Assembly (NCBI GenBank): GCA_022578965.1
Contig: MU400587.1
Location: 151,746 to 215,745, forward strand
DNA: 64,000 nucleotides
Source: Xylaria sp. FL1777
Taxonomy: Eukaryota; Ascomycota; Sordariomycetes; Xylariales; Xylariaceae
Direction: 5' to 3'
Shown in pieces: positions 8,995-22,400 of this stretch (positions are counted from its first letter, which is position 1; each line of letters begins with the position of its first letter). The notes under the pieces are model-generated. The model saw only the letters and a list, made by a program, of their open reading frames with translations. It had not been told where the DNA came from and did not search any database. The translations under genes were made by a program, and so were the position numbers.

Positions 8995-11259
8995 TTTTTT
9001 TTTAGTTGGTGCGAGGGTCGCGGGAATGGGAAGAGAGGGTGTTGGGGGTGAATAAATGGTTTTGCGATCAACACTCCGTAGCTTGACGTGTAGATTCACG
9101 TATTTTATTAGATACAGGGCGGCGTTGTCCTCGAAAGTTGGGTTTTTGGAGGGGTCTTGATTTGCGCAGCGAGTACGAAATTCTCCTCACAGCTAAGTAT
9201 CTTTTTGACGATATTCGCGAGAAATGTATTTTGTTAAGATTTCGAGATGAATATAAGTCACCAGTTGCTTTTACTGGGCTCTACTGAACTATGGGAGTTC
9301 CAGTGTTATAAATCGAATAATCAAGTTTGTAGAGCTGCACGACTAGCTTGGTTCTTTTTTGATCTCCAAGGTTCGCGAAGCTTCATTGACTGTCCAGGTA
9401 GAGTGGGCCACTGTTATAGCAACTAGGTATTTACTCAGTACTTACACGGTCACATTTGTACATTATCCAGAGCCACATGCATCATACCAGGCTATCAAAT
9501 ACAAATATCTAATACCAGGGCTCTGTCTTAAAAACAATTTCAAAAGTTGTTGTTCTGCACTTGTATGTAGATACAGATATGTCGATATAACAGTGTGCCT
9601 AGCCACATTTATACTACATGTATGTCTTATCTTTTGGCTCCTATCTATGTGGGTACTTGGATTGCTGGGTAAGGTGGTTGGCATTGCCCCGCCACCAAGA
9701 CAGCAGAGAGCCAATAAACGCTGCTACCTAGTCTTGCAGCACCGCGGTAATGCCCCTCATCACCCCTCCTTTTGCTCTTAAAAACTGTTTTAGACAAGGG
9801 TGTCTGTCCTATACGCAGTACGCAGTAAGGCATTTTGAGCCAGGCTCACATTACTACGAAACTCTACCTACGTATTAGGTAGTTGAGATGAAAATAACGG
9901 CATAGTCGGAATATTTAATTTTGTTTAGCCTTGAGAATGAGTTGCATGTATAGATATTATGCTATAAGTCGGTAGGTAGTCAAACTATTGACAACCATCA
10001 CGGTACGCCTTACTCAAGGTACCACACCTTCAGGTGATATGAAACAGTTTTACAAATAGGCAGTCGCTTTTAGTCTTCTTGGTGTAGCCATAAATTGTAA
10101 TGGGGGGAATCACAGGCAAACGATGTGTGGGATTGCGTACTCAAGATGGCTTGGACTTATGGTCTCGATCACTCATTGAAAAATGAGAAAAAGATAATCG
10201 ATGCCTGCTTGGCGTCAAGTAGCTAGGCCTGTGCGCTACGTAATGATGCTTGTTGAATGGGCCGAATCGTTGGTGGAGGAGTCCCGCTTGGTTAGGTTCT
10301 TTATTCAGATGTTGAGTTAGGTATTGTATACTACTTCATAATCTGTATGCACCTTGACCTTACCTAGGTAGATAAACAACATACTAGGTACAGATAGACT
10401 GGGCGGGGTGCATATATCTTGTTGGTATACGCGCATGTACGTACCTAGAACAACCTTGAATCCGCCTTGCCACGAGAGCACTTACACGTAGGTTGGTGCT
10501 TGCTGTTGGTCTGTACCGTAGACGTACAGATAGGCATAATCGTGCCTCCTGAACCCATTTGTATATGTACTGTAGAATGATAAGAATTTAGCTGCCTGCT
10601 ACACAGTATCTATTTAATGTAGTAAGTAATAAGTTCTTCTAGGCAACAAATATCACAGACTGCTTATAAAATGATAACCTGCCTGATAGCCAAAACAAGT
10701 CTTATTTTGAATATTTTGAATTGGAAGACAGAAAAGATAAAAAGACAAAAGGCGGAGTGCCACCGCAATTGCCAACAAAGAACCATTCCATTCCATTGAT
10801 CAACGGCCCATTGACACGGCACCAACTGTGTTTCCCTGCCCCCCTCCAGCCCCGCCAGCGCTTTTTGTGTGGCCCACAAAGTTCTACCTCATTAAGCCCG
10901 TCCGAGCATAGTAGGCGCATTTTACAGCTGGCTGGCCGCTGCCGCCGCTACTGCTGCTGCTGCTGCTGAGAATCGACCAGTCTTTGCTCCTCCCCTTTCC
11001 ACTCCCCCCGTTTCCTCCACACCCGCTGGGCCAGCATACCTGCCATCCACACATCTTGTTGACCCGACACAACTCTGGCAACTCAATCTTTCACCACATC
11101 CTTCTCGTCGCTTGTGTAGTCAACCACATCGAGACGCCACCACCAACCCCATCCATCCTCCTGTATAGCTCTGTCGATTTCGGTATCGTCTGAGCATCTA
11201 CCGACAGTTTCTGTTCTTTTCGTCTACTAGTTTTTTTCTTCGTCACCTACGTAATCACC
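8995..11259. promoter_or_regulatory. Divergent FES1 / actin intergenic region
   Basis: A 2.3 kb region. The FES1-proximal part contains a perfect heat-shock element. The middle (9.4-10.7 kb) is AT-rich with TAGGTA motifs and no supported gene. The last 280 bp before the actin ATG (about 10980-11259) is strongly pyrimidine-rich, as is common for highly expressed fungal genes, and is likely the actin core promoter and leader. A CTG-triplet run lies at about 10947-10968. The small frames here look like by-products. Confidence 0.55.
9372..9384 (-). promoter_or_regulatory. Perfect heat-shock element upstream of FES1
   Basis: The sequence TTCGCGAAGCTTC is a three-unit inverted array TTCnnGAAnnTTC, the consensus for heat-shock factor trimers. 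It lies 378 bp 5' of the FES1 start. FES1 is a known Hsf1 target in budding yeast, which fits; binding here is inferred. Confidence 0.6.
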
Positions 11260-12943
<1,684 letters not shown>

Positions 12944-13455
12944 GGTATGCGTACGCGCGGGGAGTGTCCTCAACGGTGGGACTTGCGTCTAACAACTACT
13001 CCGTCGGATTAGCTGCTGCGATGCTGCACGCATAGATGCCCTCTTGCGACCTCGCCGAAGCTTCGAGGACACGATGGTCGACTCCGAGCTCCCACCGTTG
13101 TGAATGTATCCTAGACGGTCCTCACATCTACAAAAAGTTACGGGCATGGTAGAGAGAGATGCTGGGGCCGGACACAAAAGAGAATATGAAGTGCTGTTTT
13201 TAGGGGGGCTTTTTATGTTTGGCACGGAATGGAGTAGACAAATCCAGTCGAGGTTGATCATATATCTTTGCGTTTCTGTTGTCTGGCGTGCGTAGTGTGA
13301 AGTTCCCAGTCGTAATTCAATAGGAGAAGCTCTGCTGCTAGTTTTCGTGATAGCATAGAAATGAACTCAAGATAATCTAGCGCAGTCTCCTCCGAAACTG
13401 ACAGATACCGATTGATAGACATAGTAGAGGCTAAGCAATCCGCTTTCTCATTTAG
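12944..13455. other. Convergent spacer actin / GGQ factor
   Basis: About 510 bp holding the actin 3'UTR and the 3'UTR of the minus-strand gene. No coding signal is supported. The first ~70 bases after the actin stop resemble exon/intron sequence (TAAGGTATGCG), which may reflect a 3'UTR intron. Confidence 0.5.
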
Positions 13456-14234
13456 TTATATTCTAGTCTGCTGTTGTTTTTTATCGAGCATCGCCGTATC
13501 GATAGCATCACTGTCCTTATCCGCAGTTTCACCCGCCTTCTCGGGCAGCTCCTCGTCAAAAAGATCGGTACTATTTTCCGCGTCCTCAGTAGCGGCTCCC
13601 TTCTCCTCGTCGAGCTTGCGATACTTTCTCCGGCTCTTCTTTGCGGAGCTGGCCTTCTTCTTGCGCTTGAACTCGCCAACTACGGACGACCGGCTCTCAT
13701 CGCCCCGGGACATGTCGTCGAGCTTGTCGGCTAGTAACCGGCGGGCGATGGTGCGGTTCTGGCTGCGCGAGCGGGTTGCCTGGCATTTTATGACGACGCC
13801 GGTGGGGATGTGCTTCAATTGGACTGCCGAGTTCGTTTTGTTCTGTGAGAGAGAGAGATGGGTTAGTTGGTTTGTAAGTGTGTAGGGGATGGAGAGCTAG
13901 AAAGAGAAGGGGCATTAGAATGCCATTTGGGGCAGGGGGAGAAACGTACGATCTTCTGCCCGCCTGGCCCGCTGCCCTTGAGAAACGACTCCTCTATCTC
14001 CTCCTCGGGTGGTGGCTTCGGGCGCGGCGGGAGGTTCTTGCTGCTTAATTTTTGCAGCGGTGGGCTGTTCGTGTTGCTGAACTCGCGGCGTTGAAACGCG
14101 ATGTTTGGGATTACTCTGAAGCCGCCTTTCCAGACATTGTTTTGCGTGGACGGGACGAGTAGCAGGGTTACATGGCGCGTCGATAGCGCTGTCTTACAGG
14201 TATGCGCTGCTCGCAGGAAGGTTTTCGATGTCAT
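13456..14234 (-). CDS. Mitochondrial peptide-chain-release-factor-like protein (GGQ domain, MTRFR/Rso55 type)
   Basis: Two exons on the minus strand: 14234-13950 and 13842-13456 (223 residues), joined by a 107 bp GTACGT...ACAG intron in phase 0. The N-terminal ~50 residues are basic and hydroxylated, fitting a mitochondrial presequence. The domain core is ESFLKGSGPGGQKI, with the catalytic GGQ at residues 91-93, then NKTNSAVQLKHIPTGVVIKC and QATRSRSQNRTIARRLL. The C-terminus is Lys/Arg-rich and then acidic. There is no codon-recognition domain, so this is not RF1/mtRF1. It fits the C12orf65/MTRFR family (yeast Rso55), which rescues stalled mitoribosomes or hydrolyses aborted peptidyl-tRNA. 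The intron falls two codons after GGQ, so neither exon alone reveals the full domain. It is divergent from the SPT small-subunit gene. Confidence 0.88.
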
Positions 14235-15064
14235 GACGGCTGCAGATGGTGGAGTCGTGAGAGGATCATGGTGTTTATTTTAAGGTTAACACGATTACCT
14301 ACTAGGGACTTCACCACCTACATATAAGTGAGAGAGCATCACAGGCCGATATTTTTGCACCCTTTGCACAAGGCGACGCGCAAGGATTTACAACTTTGTC
14401 TCCATAAACAAGGGAATTAGAAGTTGTTACTTACTAACCCAATGGCGGCTCTACCCGTGACGCATGCAGTCATCCCCGTGGCTGTAGACTCGGGCTTGTG
14501 AAATCGTTACCCAGCACACTTCAGCACGGCCAGGTACGAACTTGCGCTATCTAATCTACCTACTTAGGCAGCACCGAAACCTTACCTGGATAGCGGTCTT
14601 AACACGTCTGTTAATGGCGTTGGTGGGGTTTAATAAGACCCTGCAGCGCGACCTCTAGGTACAACTTCCCAGCGACACAGCAATCGCGTTGCAGGGCTCT
14701 GACTTTTAACAAGACGGACCTCCTCCCCTTTTATTTTAGGTACTTTCCTCATACCAGATGAATTTAAATCGACTGTTACAAAGAACTCCCTTCTGCCACG
14801 GCCACGACCACAATTGTTGAGATCTAACCATTCAATCATAACTTCACTACACCAATAACATATCGAAAGACGTTTCAGCAGCTGAACAATACCTTGTTCT
14901 TCAACACATATCGATTCTTCAGGCAGCCATATCTGAACCAATAGATTTGCAATCCACATCGATTCAATTCGTTTTCGTCCTCCCTGTTAGGAAGAACGGA
15001 CCAGAGAAGGGATAAGAACGAAGGGAAAACGAGAGAAGACGAATCACGACGGACGCATTCCAAA
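14235..15064. promoter_or_regulatory. Divergent promoter region, GGQ factor / SPT small subunit
   Basis: 830 bp between two divergent starts. I see no coding exon. The last ~65 bases before 15065 (GAGAAGGGATAAGAACGAAGG...) are purine-rich leader. Confidence 0.45.
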
Positions 15065-15626
15065 ATGGAGTATCGAACCAAAGAGCCCGAGAACCAGTCT
15101 GCCCTGCAGCGCTTTGGCCGTTGGCTTGCTCTCAAGCAGTACCAGATCGAAGTCACTTTCGGCGTGTATATGTTTACGCCAACTGAGAAGTTCATTTTCT
15201 GTATGTAGTCCCCTAATTCCCGCCTCTCCTCTTTTACATGGTTCCCACGAACCCTCCTTGTGGTCTGGGAAATCCCAGTAGCATGTACACGTACGCCGCT
15301 TACTTCAGTCATCCCGAGTATTCATCCTCGCTTAGTCTCCCCATCATTGAGATAGATCATGGCTAACTAGTGGTGCGAAAACAACAGGGTCCTTCGTTTT
15401 CTTACTCTCCGCTATGGGCTCCATTGCCACTATCCTCTACCTGCCGCAGCACATCCTCTTCATCATCAACCGCGCCTGGTTCTATGTCAACGGCGGCGAG
15501 AGCAGCGGCGTCTTCAGCTCGTCCAGCGTCGTTGCGGCCGCCAAAAGCGCCCTCTCGCTTTCGCTCGAGTCCGTCGACTCGAACGTCCCCACTACCACTG
15601 CCACCGAAATCCTCCGCGAATTATAA
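15065..15626 (+). CDS. Small subunit of serine palmitoyltransferase-like membrane protein
   Basis: Two exons, 15065-15200 and 15388-15626 (124 residues), with a GTATGT...ACAG intron of 187 bp. It matches the SPT_ssu-like family: RFGRWLALKQYQIEVTFGVY, MFTPTEKFIF, then across the junction WSFVFLLSAMGSIATILYLP and QHILFIINRAWFYV. There are two hydrophobic stretches, one in each exon. The family activates serine palmitoyltransferase, the first enzyme of sphingolipid synthesis, in the ER membrane. The C-terminal ~45 residues are Ser/Ala/Thr-rich and probably disordered, longer than in the human ssSPT subunits. It converges on ELP2. Confidence 0.88.
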
Positions 15627-16050
15627 TGATGATGAGCAACGAATAACGGCCTATTGCCCCTTTGAGGTGCCTGCTTCTTTTGCCCCATCAGGAACAGGAG
15701 GGCGGTTCAGCTTTTAGGCTTCTTGACGATGGGATGAGTAATAATGTTTAATCAATATGCGAACAAAGACTTTATATAGTCCTCAACGGCGCTCGACGAA
15801 CGCACGGTAAGGGGTTGGTTTTGGGATTAGCGCAACGAATATGGCCTCGAAAGTAGGACTTAGGCATGGATATCGAGTAGAAACGCGGTTTAGACAAGGG
15901 GGGGGCGCGAATGACGACTCTTTATCCAGCGAGATAAAGCGCGCCTAGAATTTTTAGACAGCGTCGACATGCCGTTCTAGCCGGAAAAAAAAGTGTACTA
16001 CTAGACGATACAGCTAAGATCGGATAGAGCAACGAATTGATTTTAGTTAA
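15627..16050. other. Convergent spacer SPT subunit / ELP2
   Basis: About 420 bp of 3'UTR-type sequence. A short G run (GGGGGGGCG) occurs near 15900. No gene is seen. Confidence 0.55.
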
Positions 16051-18864
16051 TCAGCTCTCGTTCTCGACGATGCGATAAATCCTCAGTGAACTGTCGTCTC
16101 CTGCCACGGCCAGCTCGCTCGAGTCTGCCTGTGGTCTCCATGCGAGCTGCAGAACGGGTTTTGCGAGGCAGAGCCTAGATCATGTATGATTAGTATAAAA
16201 CAGATATTGTTGAAAGGGGATTAGTAGAAGAAGTTATTTAGTTTAAGGGGCCAACATACTCGGGATGTAGCGTGAAACTCGAAGCCGCCGCAAGAGAGGT
16301 CGAGTCGAGGGAATGAATCGAGATCTTGCCCGCCTCGGTGCCGACGGCGAGCACGAACTGGCCGTCCTTGCTCAAGCGCGGGAGGAAGTCGATGGCTGTC
16401 ACTGAATGCGTCTCCGCGATCGTGGTCACGCACGCAATCTCCGCGTCTTCCTCCCCACGACGCCAGAGCTTGACCGTCTTGTCGCGGCCCGCCGTCGCGA
16501 AGACGACTCGTGACGAGGGCGCCCAGGCCGCGTCGAGGATCATGCGCGTGTGGCCCTTCGGGTTCGCCTGCAGCAGCTTGTAGCTCGGCGATGGTGCTTC
16601 GTGGGTATCGCTATTATTATTATTATTATTGTTGTTGCCGCCGTTGACATTGACGTTGTTATTGTCTTCGCCCCCTTCCCTCTCTTTCGCGCCCTGTTGT
16701 TCGCGCTCGAACACGGCCCATTGGCGGTCTCGCCCGACGCTCAGCAGATAGCGGTCGTCGGGCGAGAAGCGGAGGCGCGTCGCGGTCAGCGAGTGCGCCG
16801 TCAGCGGGGGCTTGACTTCCGTCCACCGCCGCGTCTCGAAGAGGCGGATCACGGCGTGGTTGACGGAGCTCGCCTTGCACGCGCTCGCGACCAGGTCGCC
16901 GCCGTGGCTCACGGCTAGACACGAGATCTCGTACCCGTGCCCGTACAGTTTCTCCGCCTCGGGCCACAGCGTGTGCCGCGACAGGCTGTCCTCCAGCGGC
17001 GGGTGGTCGATCTCGAGCGCCGACCTGCGCACCGTCGTCCCTGGGTCCAGCGCCTCGCGGTCCGTCTCCGGGTTCGCGGACGCCCTGATTTCGGCGTCGT
17101 CATCTACTGCCTCGATCGCTTTGTTCGAGAGCCCTAGGACCGGCATGTTCGCAGCGTCGGGCATCGCGTCTACGGTCGTGCTGCTGTCGCTGATCCCGCA
17201 GAGCCGACCCAGTAGCTTAGCGACGGCTTTCGGTTCGTCGAAAACGCGCATCAGCTTCTCGTCGGCGCCCGACACGAACTGCGACCCGCCGAGCGAGTCG
17301 ATACAGTTGAGATCGTACCCGTGGATCTGCGGGCGCGCCATCTCATGCCAGGTGCCGTTGCTGTTGCTGTTGTCGCGTTTCCAGCTCGCGTGCAGCCGCG
17401 TTGTCTGGTCGGCGCTCGTGGAGAGTAGGTAGTCGCCGTTCTTGGCCCAGGCTATCCCCGTCACGGCCCGCGTGTGTCCGCTGATGCCGATCCGGGGCAT
17501 CCATTGGTCCTCGTCTTTGTTGTAGTCCCATACTCGCCAGCAGCCGGTCCGCCCGAGACAGGTCACCGACGCGCCGTCGGGCGACCAGAGACCCGTCCAG
17601 AACCCGCCCGTGCTGCCCGTCGCCGTCGTCGCGCCCTTCTCCCTGCTGATCTCGCCCAGTCGGACGTTCGTCAGCCAGATCCCGGACGATGGGTCCGCTT
17701 CCCATATCGCGAGGGTGTTGTCCGCCGACGTCGACAGGAGTTGTAGTCTCCCAGTGTCCAGACCCGTGTACCACTTCGCGCTGTATATCCAGTCGTCATG
17801 GCCGAGAAGCAGCGCCTCGAACGTAATGGTGAAATCTTTCCCGCCGGCTTTGAGTCTGTGGGCCTTGTTGGACGGGGACTTCCCCGGCAGGTAAGCGCCC
17901 AGGGACGGGTCGGCGCCGTTGGCGGCGGCGGCGGGCAACTCCTTGCCTTGGTGAAGTCGCCATAGACGTATGTATTTGTCCTGACTCGCGGACGCTAAGA
18001 GTAAATCTGAATCTGCACCACCACCATCATCATCATCCCTTTCCTTTTTCTCCCTGGTGAAATCTAGGGATCGAATCCAGCCCTCGTGACCGGTTAGTGT
18101 GGCTTGCAGCTGAAACTCAGGGTCCGCGATCGATTCCGTGACAAATATTTGCACAATATCTCTTGTTCCCGCGGCAGCAAGGACCAAAGCCTCGCCGTTC
18201 TCGTCGAGTCTACTAAGAGCTATCGACAAGGGGAAGAACTTGGGTTTAGGGTTGATCGTCTGCAATAGCCGCGCCTCTTTTCCATCGAAAGCCCATATCT
18301 TGATTGAAGCGTCAGCAGCACCTGTAGCAAAGATTGTAGGAGTAGAGGAGTCTCCTCTTCTTCTCCTTTTCCGCTCATATAAAGTTGCTATGCAATTGAT
18401 TGGCGCCGTGTGCTCTTGCAGCGTGTGGGTGCATCGCACTTTGCCGCTATCTGGTGAGAACGACCATATTTTTAAACAGTGGTCATCGGCACCGCTGAGC
18501 AGGTACGTCTGCTGCTCAGCACCCTCGCCCTCGCCCTCGCTTCTCGAGAGGAACTTGACGGCTTTCACCGTGTCCTTATGCCCTGACAAAAGACTTGTCA
18601 CACCTCTCGGGTGCGAGCCCTATTTATCTCATAACATCAGCATAAAGTCGTCGTGTTGGCTTCGGAACCTTTTGATCTCTTTTAGTCCCAGACCATGAGG
18701 CGCTGGTTAATGATGATGATGATGATACATACATGAGGCCGCCACAGGGCGATGTTAGAGTCAGCGCCGAACGCTACCAGGCCATCCTGGTTCCAGTCCG
18801 CCACGGCGGTGTGTCTGTTGGCTCCCACAGATAGGTATTCTATCTCGGTATTATCTACACCCAT
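16051..18864 (-). CDS. ELP2: Elongator complex subunit 2 (WD40 protein)
   Basis: Three exons on the minus strand: 18864-18733, 18619-16260 and 16174-16051, giving 871 residues. Introns are GTATGT...ATAG (113 bp) and GTATGT...CTAG (85 bp). Exon 1 supplies the N-terminal blade (YLSVGANRHTAVADW, VAFGADSNIALWRPH). Exon 2 holds repeated WD motifs such as LSGADDHCLKIWSF, ATGAADASIKIWAF, SASQDKYIRLWRL, STSADQTTRLHASW and ATAGRDKTVKLWRR. Exon 3 closes the second propeller (PVLQLAWRPQADSSELAVAG, DDSSLRIYRIV). Length and the two-propeller architecture fit Elp2, a core Elongator subunit needed for mcm5/ncm5 modification of tRNA wobble uridines. An Asn-rich low-complexity insert (N8 run) sits near the C-terminal third. 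The true start is the ATG at 18864; the frame extends two codons further but begins with GTG. Confidence 0.95.
16610..16642 (+). repeat. (ATT)n/(GTT)n microsatellite in ELP2
   Basis: ATT triplets followed by GTT triplets on the plus strand encode the poly-asparagine insert of ELP2 on the minus strand. In frame, between WD repeats. Confidence 0.85.
18708..18726 (+). repeat. (GAT)n run in ELP2 intron 1
   Basis: Six ATGATG-type triplets inside the first ELP2 intron (18620-18732). Non-coding under the splice model used here. Confidence 0.7.
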
Positions 18865-21800
18865 GGTCACTTGATTTCTTAATTTCTCCGTAAAATAGAT
18901 CCCGTGATTCGGGCAGGCTGGGTATTTATGAGTTGTCTAGCTTTTGTTTCCATCTTGTGGCTGTAGGTGCTTCCTGATTGGACGAATAGCTTCAAAAATC
19001 TACCTAAGTAGCCTTTTCTAGTGGCGGCAGCTGTGTAGAGTTGTCTGCCAGCTGATGCAGCTCCTCCTCCCTCTCACTGTCTAGGTACGTAAGTACCTCT
19101 CTATCACAATAACTGAACGACATGTGAAATTTCTCTATTAGATGGATGGGATATTTAGAGATTTCTTTTTCTTTTTCCTTCCCATATTCTGGATCTACAA
19201 GGTAAAAATATCTCATCCTCTTTTTAATAGGTCATTACCTGGTGATTTGAGGCACAAATTCAATGGTTGCTTAGTATTAGAAGATATCTGTGAGTTTAGT
19301 AGCGCTTTAAATGTAAATGTGAAATTATGAAAATTAGTATTAATTCTCATTATTCACAATGCTTACAAAGATGTCTCGAAAAATAAAGATGCCTAGGTGG
19401 CTGACAAACGTCGAGCAATGCTCTCCAATTTTTTACGTCAGGTCTAACAGCCTTCCTCAACGAGCCCATAAGCTCGAGATGGCTGCTGCATGGTACAGGG
19501 TCGTCTATACTTGAATGAATTCGACCTCTAAGGTATACATAATCATTTGAAATACTTTCCTTGATGAATTGACCCAATGGTTGCGCGCGGGCTTGGTTAG
19601 ATAAAGGGCAAATAGCTAGGTACTGCCGTACACTCCCAAGCGCTTGAATCGGAGGCGACGCAAGCACATAGCCTCGTATCAATGACGTTGCTCCGTCATG
19701 TGCGGGACGCTTATGTACAAAGGCCAACGGGAGAAGTCTATTGGGCAACATGGAGAATCTACGAGGAACGAGATACAACAGCATCCTCGAAATAACTCCC
19801 TTATGAAGAAACTGATATACAGTATATGCTTCATTATATATAGATAGGTAGATCATTTTCCCCAACACGCTCTCTCGGAATTAATTCTGGGACGATCCCA
19901 TTGTATCGGGAGTTTTGTAATCCCGACTGTTACTCGAAAAATTGCTGATTTAGGATCATAACTCCATGGGTCGACTTTGTTAGCCGTGTTCCGCCCTCAT
20001 CTGTCAAGGTTCGACTCAGAACAACTTGTGCCACCCTCGATGATCTGATCACACTTGTGAGCGCATAAAACGTCAGTCTCTTTGCCACTCTTATCCGCGC
20101 CATGCCGAGGACGCCAGAAATATGCTTTTGTATTCGTCGATTGATGGAATTGAGTTCGCCAGACGTAGGACTTTTTGGGAAGGGGGCCCAGATTCTGTTT
20201 TTCTTGTCAATACTCAGTATGATAAGCTTCTTCAAGGCCAGTGCCAAGTCCAACAGAAAACCAAAGGAGAACAGACAAGGGGCATGCTTGCAAGCCAATG
20301 GCGTGGGATTCATGTGGTGCAAGCAGGGGGCACGGTGTCGCATTTTGTCCTATCCAAGCCAGTCTCGCCTGATCTGCATGCAGCACGCATGCGTCCATTG
20401 CGCCCAATGTCAAGGTAGCGTACTGTAGAGAAAGACACGTACCAGGGCAGCACTGGAGCGAAAAGGACTTACCTCAGAGCTTTGGAAGCTTGTGTGGATC
20501 AGATAGGTAGGTCCCTGAGCAGTGGGTTCCACCTCATTACTATGTACAGTGCTTGGCTGGAGAGGAGTCCTGGCGTCAGGTTCCAATCGTGTGGACGGGG
20601 CTTGCATATATTGTATATTAAGAGGAAAGGCGGGGAGTTGCGTTTTCAGGAACCGAGCGGACAGATGAATCCACCAAGGCGAGCTGCGTTAGCATGATGT
20701 ACCACTCCCATCTAGTGTAAATCCTCGATAATGGGTGTGGTCTCGCGTTTCAACTGGCCTTCTAATAGCGCTTTGAGATGGGGCCCTCCGTTAGACGAGT
20801 AAGTAGAAACATATGCGTGTCGCTCAATTAGGAAACTTGCGTAGCAACAGGGCCAAAGGGCTGCCTATCGAAGAGACCCCCTTGCTGGACACTGATCTTC
20901 CTGCTGCAAGCCGACTCGAACTTCCTAGGACATCCAGGAACCCATGGCGGCATACGGGCTACCGGTTAGAGCTATTGAGATGCTGGAGAACGGCTTGACT
21001 GGTTAATACTGTGTATAGGAGTCTCCAGAGGTATAGGTGCAGGCAATAGAATACTGCAGGCTTGAGGAGGCTCTTTAATTAGATTCTCCGACGAGTACTA
21101 TACTACAAGCTCCACATCTCGTCAGGAACGCATGTTAAGGGGTCCATGACGAAAGCGGGAAAGTGACAATAGAAAGCTATTGAATACATCATAATGTAGA
21201 GGATTCGGGGGCAGTGAAATCGCCGGTTGCATGCAGAGCACCGGAGGTGGCACTGATGCACCGCCATCTGACGATGATTCTGCATGCTCCGAACAGGTGG
21301 GCCGTCCCGTCATTTGTGACAGATGATTCGAGCTCATGTGAAGAGTGAGCGCTCTTCTTGCCGTATGTTCCTGGTTCGTCTCGGCCGTACCCCGCCTCCA
21401 GCTCAAGGGAGGGCTGGCTGCTCACTTCTAAAGACCGTATAAGCTCACCTTATATTAGGTATGTATGTCCCTCCGAAAGGGGAGGGCGGAGGTAGGGAAA
21501 GCGTTGTATGCATAAATAGTCGATCGAAAGAGTGTCTTAAGGGTTACCTGCTATCCGTGAGCGAGCCTACTTGGTCGAAGCTGAAGCAGTTGAGCCAGTG
21601 TGTGGATAGAGAGAGGTGCCCCAATTGGCGCCTCAGAGGACCAAAGAACTCCACGGCAGACACGGCATTAAGCCGGAAATCGCCTCGACGAGCGAGATAT
21701 AGATATTGATTGGGATGAATGTGGTCTTGGCAAAGCTGCAATGTCTGGTCCCAATCTATATCAAAGCCAGGACTATCGTTAGCGACGTTCCCGGTATTAA

Positions 21801-22400
21801 GTCATGTGGATGTAACGACGCTGGGAATGTACTGGCTCCTAGAGACACCGAGGCTACAACTCTCTGGTTATCCTCAGCATCGTCGGCTGTTGAGTTGTGC
21901 AAGACGTTCTTTAGTATAGCTCACAGCCCCTATTTCGACGTAGCTGATGGGGGAGGGATGTGAAGAACGGCTGTCGAATTCGAACTTCGCGAAGCCTGGT
22001 CATTTAGTTGGACCGAGGTTGGGAATGGACGTCACACATTATAGCTCCACCGATTAGCTTGCATAAAGGGTCAGTTGGCGATTCAATATCTACTCGTCAA
22101 CCCTTGAATATACTCCCATGAATAAGTATAGTTGTGCCGAGCCTAGAGGGTAAAAACTGTGCCTTTCAACTTATATCTTCACACATGCGTCTCTTTACCC
22201 CTTATCGAGGGATATTTAGACGGAGTGACAACCGAAACAACGCATGGGATACCAGATAGTACTATCCAAAGCGAGCGCTCGAAACTGCCTGATCTTAATA
22301 TTGCATATACAAGGGACAGATCAGAGGAACACGGGCTAGCAAGACCCTCTTGATTAGTATCTCATTATATAAATGTGAATTTACCGTATTTTTGATATAC
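18865..22400. other. Gene-poor region right of ELP2
   Basis: This begins with the ELP2 promoter (an inverted CCAAT-type ATTGG near 18975). Beyond that no gene is supported. Frames such as 19350-19868 (minus, 172 codons, GTG start), 19930-20343 (minus) and 20102-20428 (plus) have no domain I recognise and overlap each other on opposite strands. They may be chance frames or remains of decayed sequence. Confidence 0.4.

Noticed and set aside
8299..9055. Long plus-strand frames antisense to FES1 (188 and 231 codons)
   Set aside because: Shadows of the GC-rich, codon-biased FES1 coding sequence, including translation of its microsatellite.
19350..19868. 172-codon minus-strand frame
   Set aside because: Starts with GTG, no family recognised, lies in gene-poor DNA with other overlapping frames; chance or decayed sequence cannot be separated.
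20102..20428. Overlapping frames of about 100-137 codons on both strands
   Set aside because: Both strands open over the same DNA and neither has domain features or splice partners.
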